A stretch of 64,000 bases of DNA from Saccharicrinis sp963677245 (GTDB lineage Bacteria; Bacteroidota; Bacteroidia; Bacteroidales; Marinilabiliaceae), in the NCBI GenBank assembly GCA_963677245.1, contig OY781921.1, positions 3,906,001-3,970,000 on the forward strand, written 5' to 3'. The position numbers and the translations under genes are program-made. Positions 16,977 to 25,689 of this stretch are shown one piece after another. The notes beneath the pieces were generated by a model. The model was given only the letters and a program-made list of their open reading frames with translations. It made no database searches and had not been told where the DNA came from. Each line of letters starts with the position of its first letter. The first letter of the stretch is position 1.

Positions 16977-18170
16977 TTAGTTGTAAGAAGATTGTCCGTG
17001 CTCGTGGATATCCAAACCTTCTCTTTCTTCTTGTTCAGAAACTCTAAGTCCCATTGTTGCTTTAAGCACTTGGAATAAGATTAAACCTAATCCGAAAGCC
17101 CATGCACCGATAGTAACAACTCCAATAGCCTGGCTTACTAATAAAGAAGCGCCACCGCCATAGAATAAACCACCGTCTGTTGCAAAAAGACCTACTAATA
17201 AAGTTCCTAAAGCACCACATACACCGTGAACAGAGATTGCACCTACAGGATCATCTACTTTTAATTTTTTATCGATAAATTCAATTGAGAATACTACTAA
17301 GAAACCTGCAATAGCACCGATGATAGCAGCACCGGCTGGAGAAACAGCATCACATCCAGCTGTAATACCTACAAGACCTGCTAGAGCACCGTTTAAAGTC
17401 ATTGATAAATCAGGCTTGCCATAACGGAACCAGGTAACAAACATTGTGATTAGAGCACCTGCAGCAGCAGCTAAGTTTGTAGTGATTACGATGTTCGCAA
17501 CAGCATTAGCGTTATCACCGCTGATAGCTAACTGAGATCCTGGGTTAAATCCGAACCATCCTAACCAAAGAATAAATACACCTAAAGCACCTAATACCAT
17601 GTTGTGACCAGGGATAGCGTTTGCTCCGCCATTGTATTTTCCTAAACGAGGACCGATTGTCCAAGCACCAGCTAAAGCAGCCCATCCACCAACAGAGTGT
17701 ACTACAGTAGAACCTGCGAAGTCATGGAATGGAGTTTCCATAGTAGAAAGCCATCCGCCTCCCCACACCCAGTGACCTGAGATAGGATAAATAACAGCAG
17801 TAATTACTACTGAAAATACCAGGTAAGTGCTGAATTTTGTACGTTCTGCCATAGCTCCAGAAACAATAGTTGCAGCTGTTGCAGCAAATACTGTTTGGAA
17901 GAAAAGGTTATGCATATCACCTTCGGCATTGTAAAAGAAATCAAATGCTCCAAGGAAAGCACCTTCGCCACCGTACATAATGCTATATCCAATGATCCAG
18001 AAAAGTAGAGAACCCAGTGAGAAGTCCATGAAGTTCTTCATGATAATATTACCCACGTTTTTTGCTCTTGTAAAACCTGCCTCAACTAAGGCAAATCCTG
18101 CTTGCATAAAAAATACTAAAATACCGGCTATCAGTATCCATAATATATCTAAAGCGCTGTTTGCATCCAT
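16977..18170 (-). CDS. amt: Ammonium transporter
   Basis: A 397-residue Amt/Rh channel. The N-terminus MDANSALDILWILIAGILVFFMQAGFALVEAGF (shown here only as the family's opening) and eleven helices are typical. Key blocks are GSTVVHSVGGWAALAGAW, containing the first pore His, and AISVHGVCGALGTLLVGLF, containing the second. The C-terminus EREGLDIHEHGQSSYN is the cytoplasmic tail where PII protein docks. It lies 45 bp after glnK, the classic glnK-amt pairing in which GlnK blocks uptake when nitrogen is plentiful. Confidence 0.96.
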   Translation of the reverse strand: MDANSALDILWILIAGILVFFMQAGFALVEAGFTRAKNVGNIIMKNFMDFSLGSLLFWIIGYSIMYGGEGAFLGAFDFFYNAEGDMHNLFFQTVFAATAATIVSGAMAERTKFSTYLVFSVVITAVIYPISGHWVWGGGWLSTMETPFHDFAGSTVVHSVGGWAALAGAWTIGPRLGKYNGGANAIPGHNMVLGALGVFILWLGWFGFNPGSQLAISGDNANAVANIVITTNLAAAAGALITMFVTWFRYGKPDLSMTLNGALAGLVGITAGCDAVSPAGAAIIGAIAGFLVVFSIEFIDKKLKVDDPVGAISVHGVCGALGTLLVGLFATDGGLFYGGGASLLVSQAIGVVTIGAWAFGLGLILFQVLKATMGLRVSEQEEREGLDIHEHGQSSYN

Positions 18171-18215
18171 AATATTGTCTTTTTAATGTTTTTAAATCAG
18201 ATTATTAGGGTTTGA

Positions 18216-18560
18216 TTACTTTTCGTAAAGAGTTTCTGGTCCTGATTCTCCTGTGCGAATTCTGTAAGTGTCAGCTACGTCAGTAACAAAGATTCTTCCA
18301 TCACCTATCTCTCCGGTTCTTGCAGCTGCCATAATAGCTTGAACTGTTTTTTCTAGGTTTTCATCACGAACGATGATAGATAACAAACGACGCTCAATAA
18401 TACTTGTATCATATACAGTACCTCTGTATAAGTGACCTTCTCTAGCAGTACCTACACCACGAACATCCCAGTAAGAAAAGAAAGTTATGTCTTGCTCTTC
18501 GAGTGCTTTCTTAACACTTTCATATTGTGTTAGTCTAATAATTGATTCAATTTTTTTCAT
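18216..18560 (-). CDS. glnK: PII-family nitrogen regulatory protein
   Basis: A 114-residue trimeric PII signal protein that senses 2-oxoglutarate and ATP/ADP and gates Amt. It contains the B-loop TGEIGDGRIFV and the C-loop end YRIRTGESG. The T-loop region (VRGVGTAREGHLYRGTVYDTS) is present but departs from the enterobacterial form around the uridylylated Tyr. It is therefore a variant PII, as usual in Bacteroidota, and covalent control cannot be assumed. It is directly upstream of amt. Confidence 0.94.
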   Translation of the reverse strand: MKKIESIIRLTQYESVKKALEEQDITFFSYWDVRGVGTAREGHLYRGTVYDTSIIERRLLSIIVRDENLEKTVQAIMAAARTGEIGDGRIFVTDVADTYRIRTGESGPETLYEK

Positions 18561-18603
18561 GTGTTCAATTTTTAATAGTTGGTCGAACTAAAATATTTTA
18601 AAT

Positions 18604-18745
18604 AAAAGAAGGTGAAATTGCAGTTCTGACTGGGAAACAAAAGGTGGAAAAACTACCCTTTAATTTAACGCATATTGGAGAGAACAATCGCTTGGTTTTC
18701 AGTGTTGAGAAATGAAATGCAGAAGCAACGACCTCACCTTCTTTT
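18604..18745 (-). ncRNA. Candidate structured RNA element between porin and glnK
   Basis: A perfect 12-bp closing stem (AAAAGAAGGTGA at one end, TCACCTTCTTTT at the other) encloses 118 bases on the minus-strand transcript. It sits between the porin stop (18760) and the glnK start (18560). A 7-pair inner hairpin (AAAGGGT...ACCTTTT, with one G-U) is visible, and a T-rich stretch follows the closing stem. It could be a multibranched terminator, a cis-regulatory RNA for glnK-amt, or a processing element. It resembles no riboswitch I can name. Confidence 0.4.
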
Positions 18746-18759
18746 TTAAATTTATATCA

Positions 18760-19776
18760 TTAGAAAGAATAAATAGCAGCTAATGAGAATTGAGATGCTG
18801 ATTTAGTTGGATCTCCGTTTTCTTTCATGAAGATTTCATCTTTTGCAGAGTCTAATCTTAATTCACCAATGAAAGTAAGTGGACCTTCGTAGAAGTTTAA
18901 AGTAAATGTATTAGAAAGAATGTTTTCTGAACCAATCATCCATCCGTTTCCATTCTCAGCATCTTTTTCCATGAAATATTCTCCTCTGTAACCAACAGAT
19001 ACTTTATCAGAAAGACTTAATTGAGGATAAAGGGCAAAACCAGTATATCCAGCATCTCCATATTTGTCAGCAACAGAATAGTCAGCAGCATTTAGTCCAA
19101 GATAAAATGCATCTGTAATTTGGTATCCTGTAGTAAGGTCAATGATTGTACCTGATTCAGGACCTGTAACAAAGTTAATGTATGCGTCCCATCCTTCTAC
19201 TGGAGAAAGAGATAATTGAGCGCCAATGTCTGAAAGACCATCAACATCTTGGTATACATTCCAGTCGTTAAAGAATCCAACCATTAAGCCAACTCCATCT
19301 GTAATTGCCCAGTCTACTTTGAAACCTGCATTTTGGAATGGTCCAGCAGAGAATAAGTAAGATGTAGAATAGTTAAAGTTTGCAGCAGGAGAAATTACCT
19401 CGTATCCTACAAATGTACCCATATAACCGGCAGTTAAAGAAACCGCATCGCTTAATGCATAACTTGCGTAAAGATTTTGGATATTAAATGCTCCTCCCAT
19501 TGGAATTGATTGAGAGCTTCTTGGTCCAAAAGAAAGTTCTCCATAGAAACTTGTTTTACCAACTGTTTTTGCAAAACCTAAATCAATCATACCGATTGAA
19601 ATTGAATTGTGTTCGTCTGCAAATGAGGTTGGAATTTGGCTTGAACCTGAAAAGTCATACTTGAAGTAGGTGTCAACAGAACCAGTAATTTCTAATTCAG
19701 ATGATTCTTCTTGTGCTTTCATGGTTGCACTACCGAATGCGAATAAAATCGCAAAAGCTAAAATTACTTTTTTCAT
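18760..19776 (-). CDS. Outer-membrane beta-barrel porin-like protein of the nitrogen locus
   Basis: I start at Met 19776 (MKKVILAFAILFAFGSATMKAQ), a clear signal peptide cleaved after KAQ; the frame extends 11 codons upstream. The mature part, about 315 residues, has alternating aromatic and polar strands (SVDTYFKYDF, SFYGELSFGP, VSVGYRGEYFM, FTLNFYEGPLTFIGELRLD). It ends in a C-terminal strand SQFSLAAIYSF with terminal Phe, the usual beta-barrel signal. Its position upstream of glnK-amt suggests nitrogen-controlled uptake of small solutes through the outer membrane. The substrate is unknown. Confidence 0.8.
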   Translation of the reverse strand: MKKVILAFAILFAFGSATMKAQEESSELEITGSVDTYFKYDFSGSSQIPTSFADEHNSISIGMIDLGFAKTVGKTSFYGELSFGPRSSQSIPMGGAFNIQNLYASYALSDAVSLTAGYMGTFVGYEVISPAANFNYSTSYLFSAGPFQNAGFKVDWAITDGVGLMVGFFNDWNVYQDVDGLSDIGAQLSLSPVEGWDAYINFVTGPESGTIIDLTTGYQITDAFYLGLNAADYSVADKYGDAGYTGFALYPQLSLSDKVSVGYRGEYFMEKDAENGNGWMIGSENILSNTFTLNFYEGPLTFIGELRLDSAKDEIFMKENGDPTKSASQFSLAAIYSF

Positions 19777-19840
19777 TGTAATAGGTTTAAAAAAAAATAG
19801 GTTACACAATCTTATTATAGAATTTTAAAAAAAAATCAAC

Positions 19841-19896
19841 GGGGTGTTTTAGGGGTGTTGATTAAAAACTAGGAACATTTTCCTAAGGGGGTGTTG
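19841..19896. promoter_or_regulatory. Three GGGGTGTT repeats flanking an AGGAA/TTCCT inverted repeat
   Basis: GGGGTGTT occurs at 19841-19848, 19852-19859 and 19888-19895, all in the same direction. Between copies two and three lies AGGAACATTTTCCT (19871-19884), a 5-bp inverted repeat. The cluster is 65-120 bp upstream of the porin start, where an activator or repressor would bind. Confidence 0.45.
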
Positions 19897-19953
19897 TTTT
19901 TAAAACTCACGTTACAAAAATGTAGTTTTTTTTAATACTGCCCAAATAATTTT

Positions 19954-19996
19954 GGGGTTAATTTTATTAAAAGATGTAAAAAATAATTTTAACCCC
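19954..19996. promoter_or_regulatory. Long imperfect inverted repeat upstream of the porin
   Basis: The arms GGGGTTAATTTTATT (19954-19968) and AATAATTTTAACCCC (19982-19996) pair at 13 of 15 positions around a 13-base loop. The outer eight bases (GGGGTTAA/TTAACCCC) are perfect. It may be a dimer-binding operator or a stem-loop. Confidence 0.45.
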
Positions 19997-20969
19997 TAAA
20001 ATATAGATGTAATAGATGGATGAAAGTAAAAAATACAGATGTTGATATTGATTATTGTAGGGGTTGTTTGTTGAAAAGTGGTTTTTAGTAATTTGTTATT
20101 TGGTTTTTAAAATTATTATAATTCAAAATAAGGGATATACTAATTTATAAAATGGATTTTAAAAAATCAATAAACAGTTTATATAGATTGCTTTTTTACA
20201 TGTTGTAAATATTAAGAGAAATCTATTAATACAATATTAATATATGAGGTTTATTTGTTGATTAAGGTAAGTTAGATAAAGAGATGCAATAAAAATTGTA
20301 TTCTTATAAGTGATCGTAGCTAAGAATTTTTGTTAGTTAATGAGGTGATATCTTAAAAAAGATAGTGAACCATTATATATTATATAGGATGACAACATAA
20401 ACTTGATTTCATATTTTTTTTCGCTTGTTTTATAATGCATAGTTAGGTTATTATAATAGAGACTATCTATATTATATATCCAGCCTTCAATTCATGTGGC
20501 ACTCTTTGCTTTATTTTAATGGTTATTATTGAAATTTATTAATGTTAATAGAAGAAAAGCATGATTAAGCTTGAAGTATTTTTAGAACTTGTGCGATTTT
20601 CAAAATCTTATTAATAGTTAGAAATCTATATTATTATTATTATATATCCTAATTCTTTTGTTGAAGTTGCAGAATTGAATTGTGATCTGATTGAAAATGT
20701 TTTATAAAAAATAGTGCATAAATATACAGGAGGATGTAATTTTATGCATTAATTTGTAAGGTGCAGTATAGTAGGTATATATGTTTAAATAAGATGGGTT
20801 TAGTATGATAAAAATCATAAAATAATACCGTCAAAACTCATCTTTTAACGTATGTTAATGGTACTGTTTTGGAAAATATAATTGAAAAAGCTATTTTTGC
20901 TTCCGTTTTCAAAGTAAATTATTGGAAAAATTTATAATTACTATCTTTTTTGTGAACGTTTGTTAATGG

Positions 20970-21001
20970 TTTGACAAATGTTGAAAATGGTAGTAAATTT
21001 T
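20970..21001 (+). promoter_or_regulatory. Candidate gltBD promoter
   Basis: TTTG (20970-20973), a 20-bp spacer and TAAATTTT (20994-21001) match the Bacteroidota consensus TTTG-N19/21-TAnnTTTG at all but the last base. The gltB ATG is 67 bp downstream. Confidence 0.5.
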
Positions 21002-21068
21002 GGGAGATTGATCGCTTCGCTTGGTGGATCAGGTTTCAGTAATATTCCTTCTTTATTAATATATAGAT

Positions 21069-24000
21069 ATGATGCAAAAGAGATTTCCAAAGGCAGTGGG
21101 ACTGTACGACCCTGCCAATGAGCATGATAACTGTGGGATAGGTTTCGTGGCTAATATCAAAGGTGGTACTTCACATGATATTGTTACACGTGGTCTTGAA
21201 GTATTAGTTAACATGACCCATAGGGGTGCAGAAAGCTCAGATAATAAATCAGGAGACGGTGCAGGAATCCTTCTTCAGGTGCCACATGAATTTTGTAGCA
21301 CACTTGGGTTTGATTTACCGGAGCCTGGAAAATATGGTACTGGGTTGTTATTTTTACCGGAAGAAGAAAGAGAAGCTTTACTTTGTCAAGAGGTGCTAAA
21401 TGCAAATTTTGTTGACGAGGGGCTTGAGTTGATTGGATACCGTGATGTTCCTGTAGATAGCAGTGTGATAGGTGAAATTGCTAAGCGTACTGAACCAAGA
21501 ATTCGACAGGTATTTGTAAAAGGTAACTTTGAGCAAAATAAATTAGAGCGTAAGCTTTATATTGCCCGTAAAGTTGCTGAGAAAAAGATCAGAGAATCAG
21601 AATTAAAGGAAAAAGAAGCCTTTTATATTCCTTCTTTATCTACAAAGATATTTATTTATAAAGGGATGTTAACCCCAGATCAGGTGGGTTCATATTTCCT
21701 TGATTTACAAAATCCAAAATTAAAGAGTGCTATTTCTTTAGTTCACTCAAGGTTTAGTACCAATACTTTCCCATCTTGGGATTTGGCACAGCCTTTCCGT
21801 ATTATGGCTCACAATGGTGAGATTAATACAATTAAAGGTAACCGTTTATGGATGCAAGCGCGTGAGGCTTTGTTAAAGTCAGATTTATTTGGCGAGGATT
21901 TACAGAAGATTTTCCCTGTAGTTGAGCCGGGTAAAAGTGACTCTGCTTCATTAGATAATGTATTGGAGTTTTTATTCTTAACAGGAAGAAGCTTACCGCA
22001 AGCTTTAAGTATGTTGATTCCGGAGTCGTGGAATGATAAAAACCCAATTCCTAAAAGTTTAAAAGCTTATTACGAATACCACTCTACAATTATGGAGCCA
22101 TGGGATGGTCCTGCTTCTATTGTATTCTCTGATGGTAGATATATCGGAGGTACTTTGGATAGAAACGGTCTTCGTCCATCACGTTATGTAATCACAAAAG
22201 ATGACATGATTGTAATGGGTTCTGAGGTAGGTTGTCAGGTTTTTGAACCACAAGAGATAAAAGAGAAAGGTCGTTTGAAGCCTGGTAAATTATTATTGGT
22301 GGATACCAAATTAGGTATCATTATACCTGACCAGGAAATTAAAGCGCAAATTTCTCAAAAATATCCTTTCGAAAACTGGTTGAAAGAAAACCGTATTCGC
22401 CTTAAAGATATTGAAGTTAAAACAAGAGTTAAGTCTTCGGTTGATCATTTTGATACTTACCTAAAAACATTTGGGTATTCTCGTGAGGATTTAAAGACAT
22501 TAATTACTCCGATGGCACAAACAGGTATGGAGCCTGTTACTTCAATGGGTAACGATACTCCAATTGCTGCTTTATCGGATAAGCCACAAAGATTATTCAA
22601 TTACTTCCGTCAGTTATTTGCCCAGGTTACTAACCCGCCAATTGACCCGATTCGTGAAGGATTAGTAATGGCATTAACCAATTATATTGGTTCTGCTTCA
22701 AAGAATATTCTTGAATATAGTCCTGCACATTGCCGCTTAATTAAATTCGAAAGTCCAATTGTAACCAATACGGATTTAGGAAAGATTAAGGATTACAGAA
22801 GAGAAGAGTTTTCTCATGTAACCATTCCAATGACATATGCTGTTAAAGAAGGCGGAAAAGGAATGGAAGCTGCTATTGAGAAAATGTGTGCAGATGCAGA
22901 AAAAGCAGTAGATAGTGCTAAAAACTTCATTATTCTTTCTGATAGAAAAATTAATAAAGATACAGCACCGGTTCCTTCTTTATTGGCTGTTGCAGCTGTT
23001 CATCACTCTCTAATTAAGAAGCAAAAACGTATGCAAATCGGTTTAATTGTTGAAACCGGTGAAGCACGTGAAGTAATGCATTTTGCTTTATTGTTAGGAT
23101 TTGGAGCTAGTGTGATTAATCCATACATGAGTTTTGCATCAATTGATGACCTTGTGAAAAAAGGTGATATTAATATGGATTATGCTGAGGCTCGTGAAAA
23201 CTATATCAAAGCTGTTGACAAAGGATTATTAAAAATCCTTTCGAAAATGGGTATCTCTACTTTAAGAAGTTACCATGGAGCTCAAATTTTTGAAGCGGTT
23301 GGTATTTCTAAAGATATCGTTGACAGATTCTTTACAGGAACTTCTTCTAAAATTGGTGGCGTTGGATTCGAAGAGTTAGCTCGTGAAGCTGAGTTGTTCC
23401 ACGAAAAAGCTTATTCTGATCCAAAACCAAACGAAATTGTTAACAGTACAGGTTCCTACCACTATCGTAAGTATGGTGAGAAACATGGATGGAACCCTGA
23501 AACAGTTGGTTTGTTACAGTGGTCTACCAGCCAGGGCGATTACGCTAAGTTTAAAGAGTTTAGTAAAAAGGTTCACGAAGACAACCAGGATCCATTATTC
23601 TTAAGAGGATTCCTTAAGTTGAAAGAAGATCGTCAACCTATAGATATTAGTGAGGTTGAACCAGTTTCTGCGATTACAAAACGTTTTGTAACAGGAGCGA
23701 TGAGTTATGGTTCTATCTCTAAAGAGGCGCATACTGCTTTAGCTATTGCGATGAATGAAGTAGGCGGACGTAGTAACACCGGAGAAGGTGGTGAGGATGC
23801 TGAAAGATTCAAGTCGAATGCACGTAGTTCAATTAAGCAGATTGCATCAGGTCGTTTTGGTGTTACTAACAACTACCTGACTAATGCAGATGAGCTTCAG
23901 ATTAAAGTAGCTCAGGGAGCTAAGCCAGGTGAAGGTGGTCAGTTACCTGGATTTAAAGTAGATAAGATTATCGCTAAGCTGAGAAATTCTACTCCGGGTA

Positions 24001-25589
24001 TTACTTTGATTTCTCCTCCTCCACATCACGATATTTACTCTATCGAGGATTTAGCGCAGTTGATTTATGATTTGAAATGTACAAATCCAACAGCTAACAT
24101 TAGTGTTAAGTTAGTTTCTGAAACTGGAGTTGGTACCATTGCAGCTGGTGTGGCAAAAGCACATGCTGATCTAATTGTAATTGCAGGTACAGAAGGTGGA
24201 ACTGGTGCATCTCCAACAAGTTCGGTGAAGCATGCCGGTATGCCTGTAGAGGTAGGTTTGGCAGAAACACAGCAAACACTTGTAATGAATAACCTTCGTG
24301 GAAGAGTTAAATTACAAACAGATGGTCAATTAAAAACCGGATTGGATGTAATTAAAATGGCGATTCTTGGAGCTGAAGAATACGGATTTGCAACATCTGC
24401 ATTGATTACCTTAGGATGTATCATGATGCGTAAGTGTCACTTGAATACTTGTCCTGCTGGTATTGCAACTCAGAATCCGGAATTAAGAAAACGTTTTATT
24501 GGTAAGTATAAAAATGTGGTGAACTTCATGAACTTTATCGCTGAAGAAGTTCGTGAGTACTTAGCACAATTAGGATATAAATCATTAGACGATATCATCG
24601 GACGTACTGACTTGATGGAGCAGGATCCAAATGTTGGTAACTGGAAGACAAAAGGGATTGATATGAGCAACTTGCTTCATTTCCCTGAAGAAGCTAAGAT
24701 TTATCCTTTACACAATACCACTACACAAAAGCATGGCATCGAAGATGTAATGGATGTACAGTTGATTGATGAAGCACAACCTGCTTTATTAAATCAGGCA
24801 AAAGTTTGGATTGCTAAGGAAATTGGTAATACAGACCGTACGGTAGGAGCAATGCTTTCAGGTGAAGTGAGTAAGCGTTACGGAGAAGATGGTCTTCCTA
24901 AAAATACCATTAACTGTAAGTTTAGTGGTTCTGCCGGACAGAGTTTTGGTGCTTTCTTAACAAGAGGAGTATCATTTAAACTGGAAGGTGATGCCAATGA
25001 CTACTTAGGAAAAGGTCTTTCTGGTGGTAAAATTGTAGTTGTGCCTCCTGCAGGTTCTACATTTAAGCCGGAAGAAAATATCATTATTGGTAATACAGTT
25101 CTTTATGGTGCAACTACCGGTAATGTATATGTAAGAGGAGTTGCAGGTGAGCGTTTCTGTGTACGTAACTCAGGTGCTGCTGCGGTTGTTGAAGGAGTAG
25201 GAGATCACTGTTGTGAGTATATGACGGGAGGTAGAGTAGTGGTAATTGGAAAAACAGGACGTAACTTTGCTGCTGGTATGAGCGGAGGTATTGCTTACGT
25301 GTTGGATGAAGAAGGAAACTTCGACTACTACTGTAACAAAGGATTAGTAGAGCTTTCGCCTGTAGAAGATGCGGCTGATGTTCAGGAATTACAATTCTTA
25401 TTGAACAAGCATTTACTACATACAAACAGTGAAAAGGCACAGGATATTCTGGTTAACTGGAACAAGTATCTGCCTAAGTTTGTGAAGGTGATTCCGTTTG
25501 AATATAAAAAGGTGCTTCAGGAGCAAAAAATCAAAGAACTTGAGCAAAAGCTTAAGGAAACTGAAGATGCACCATTCGTGAATGAATAA
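21069..25589 (+). CDS. gltB: Glutamate synthase, large subunit
   Basis: A 1506-residue GOGAT large subunit making two glutamates from glutamine and 2-oxoglutarate. The N-terminal class II amidotransferase becomes active when residues before Cys22 (EHDNCGIGF) are removed. The central and FMN-binding synthase domains follow (MSYGSISKEAHTALAIAMNE; GGRSNTGEGGED; TEGGTGASPTSSVKHAG). Three Cys in CIMMRKCHLNTCPAG bind the 3Fe-4S cluster. The C-terminal beta-helix domain is recognised by GERFCVRNSGAAAVVEGVGDH-type repeats. It lies 100 bp upstream of gltD and, with Amt/PII on the other side, makes up an ammonia-assimilation locus. Confidence 0.97.
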   Translation: MMQKRFPKAVGLYDPANEHDNCGIGFVANIKGGTSHDIVTRGLEVLVNMTHRGAESSDNKSGDGAGILLQVPHEFCSTLGFDLPEPGKYGTGLLFLPEEEREALLCQEVLNANFVDEGLELIGYRDVPVDSSVIGEIAKRTEPRIRQVFVKGNFEQNKLERKLYIARKVAEKKIRESELKEKEAFYIPSLSTKIFIYKGMLTPDQVGSYFLDLQNPKLKSAISLVHSRFSTNTFPSWDLAQPFRIMAHNGEINTIKGNRLWMQAREALLKSDLFGEDLQKIFPVVEPGKSDSASLDNVLEFLFLTGRSLPQALSMLIPESWNDKNPIPKSLKAYYEYHSTIMEPWDGPASIVFSDGRYIGGTLDRNGLRPSRYVITKDDMIVMGSEVGCQVFEPQEIKEKGRLKPGKLLLVDTKLGIIIPDQEIKAQISQKYPFENWLKENRIRLKDIEVKTRVKSSVDHFDTYLKTFGYSREDLKTLITPMAQTGMEPVTSMGNDTPIAALSDKPQRLFNYFRQLFAQVTNPPIDPIREGLVMALTNYIGSASKNILEYSPAHCRLIKFESPIVTNTDLGKIKDYRREEFSHVTIPMTYAVKEGGKGMEAAIEKMCADAEKAVDSAKNFIILSDRKINKDTAPVPSLLAVAAVHHSLIKKQKRMQIGLIVETGEAREVMHFALLLGFGASVINPYMSFASIDDLVKKGDINMDYAEARENYIKAVDKGLLKILSKMGISTLRSYHGAQIFEAVGISKDIVDRFFTGTSSKIGGVGFEELAREAELFHEKAYSDPKPNEIVNSTGSYHYRKYGEKHGWNPETVGLLQWSTSQGDYAKFKEFSKKVHEDNQDPLFLRGFLKLKEDRQPIDISEVEPVSAITKRFVTGAMSYGSISKEAHTALAIAMNEVGGRSNTGEGGEDAERFKSNARSSIKQIASGRFGVTNNYLTNADELQIKVAQGAKPGEGGQLPGFKVDKIIAKLRNSTPGITLISPPPHHDIYSIEDLAQLIYDLKCTNPTANISVKLVSETGVGTIAAGVAKAHADLIVIAGTEGGTGASPTSSVKHAGMPVEVGLAETQQTLVMNNLRGRVKLQTDGQLKTGLDVIKMAILGAEEYGFATSALITLGCIMMRKCHLNTCPAGIATQNPELRKRFIGKYKNVVNFMNFIAEEVREYLAQLGYKSLDDIIGRTDLMEQDPNVGNWKTKGIDMSNLLHFPEEAKIYPLHNTTTQKHGIEDVMDVQLIDEAQPALLNQAKVWIAKEIGNTDRTVGAMLSGEVSKRYGEDGLPKNTINCKFSGSAGQSFGAFLTRGVSFKLEGDANDYLGKGLSGGKIVVVPPAGSTFKPEENIIIGNTVLYGATTGNVYVRGVAGERFCVRNSGAAAVVEGVGDHCCEYMTGGRVVVIGKTGRNFAAGMSGGIAYVLDEEGNFDYYCNKGLVELSPVEDAADVQELQFLLNKHLLHTNSEKAQDILVNWNKYLPKFVKVIPFEYKKVLQEQKIKELEQKLKETEDAPFVNE

Positions 25590-25689
25590 TTAATTATCAA
25601 GTCTTTGAATAAAGAAGGAAGTCCAAAAGCAAGTCGGTGCTCTTTTGAGTACCGGCATTTTGGACAAGCTTCTCAAAAAATATAAAGTT

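Larger units (their letters stand above)
19777..21068. other. 1.3-kb AT-rich intergenic region between porin-glnK-amt and gltBD
   Basis: No credible gene was found in about 1290 bases. The region is very AT-rich and lies between two divergent nitrogen-assimilation operons. It holds three GGGGTGTT repeats, a short AGGAA-N4-TTCCT inverted repeat, a long inverted repeat at 19954-19996, and a promoter-like sequence close to gltB. The stretch 20040-20960 shows no feature I can support. Confidence 0.7.

Noticed and set aside
20497..20509. TGGCAC...TTGC resembling a sigma-54 promoter in the gltB upstream region
   Set aside because: The GG and GC dinucleotides are 10 instead of 12 positions apart, which sigma-54 promoters do not tolerate.
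25114..25440. 108-codon frame opposite the 3' end of gltB
   Set aside because: Shadow frame rich in Leu, Gln and Ser, without motif or start context.
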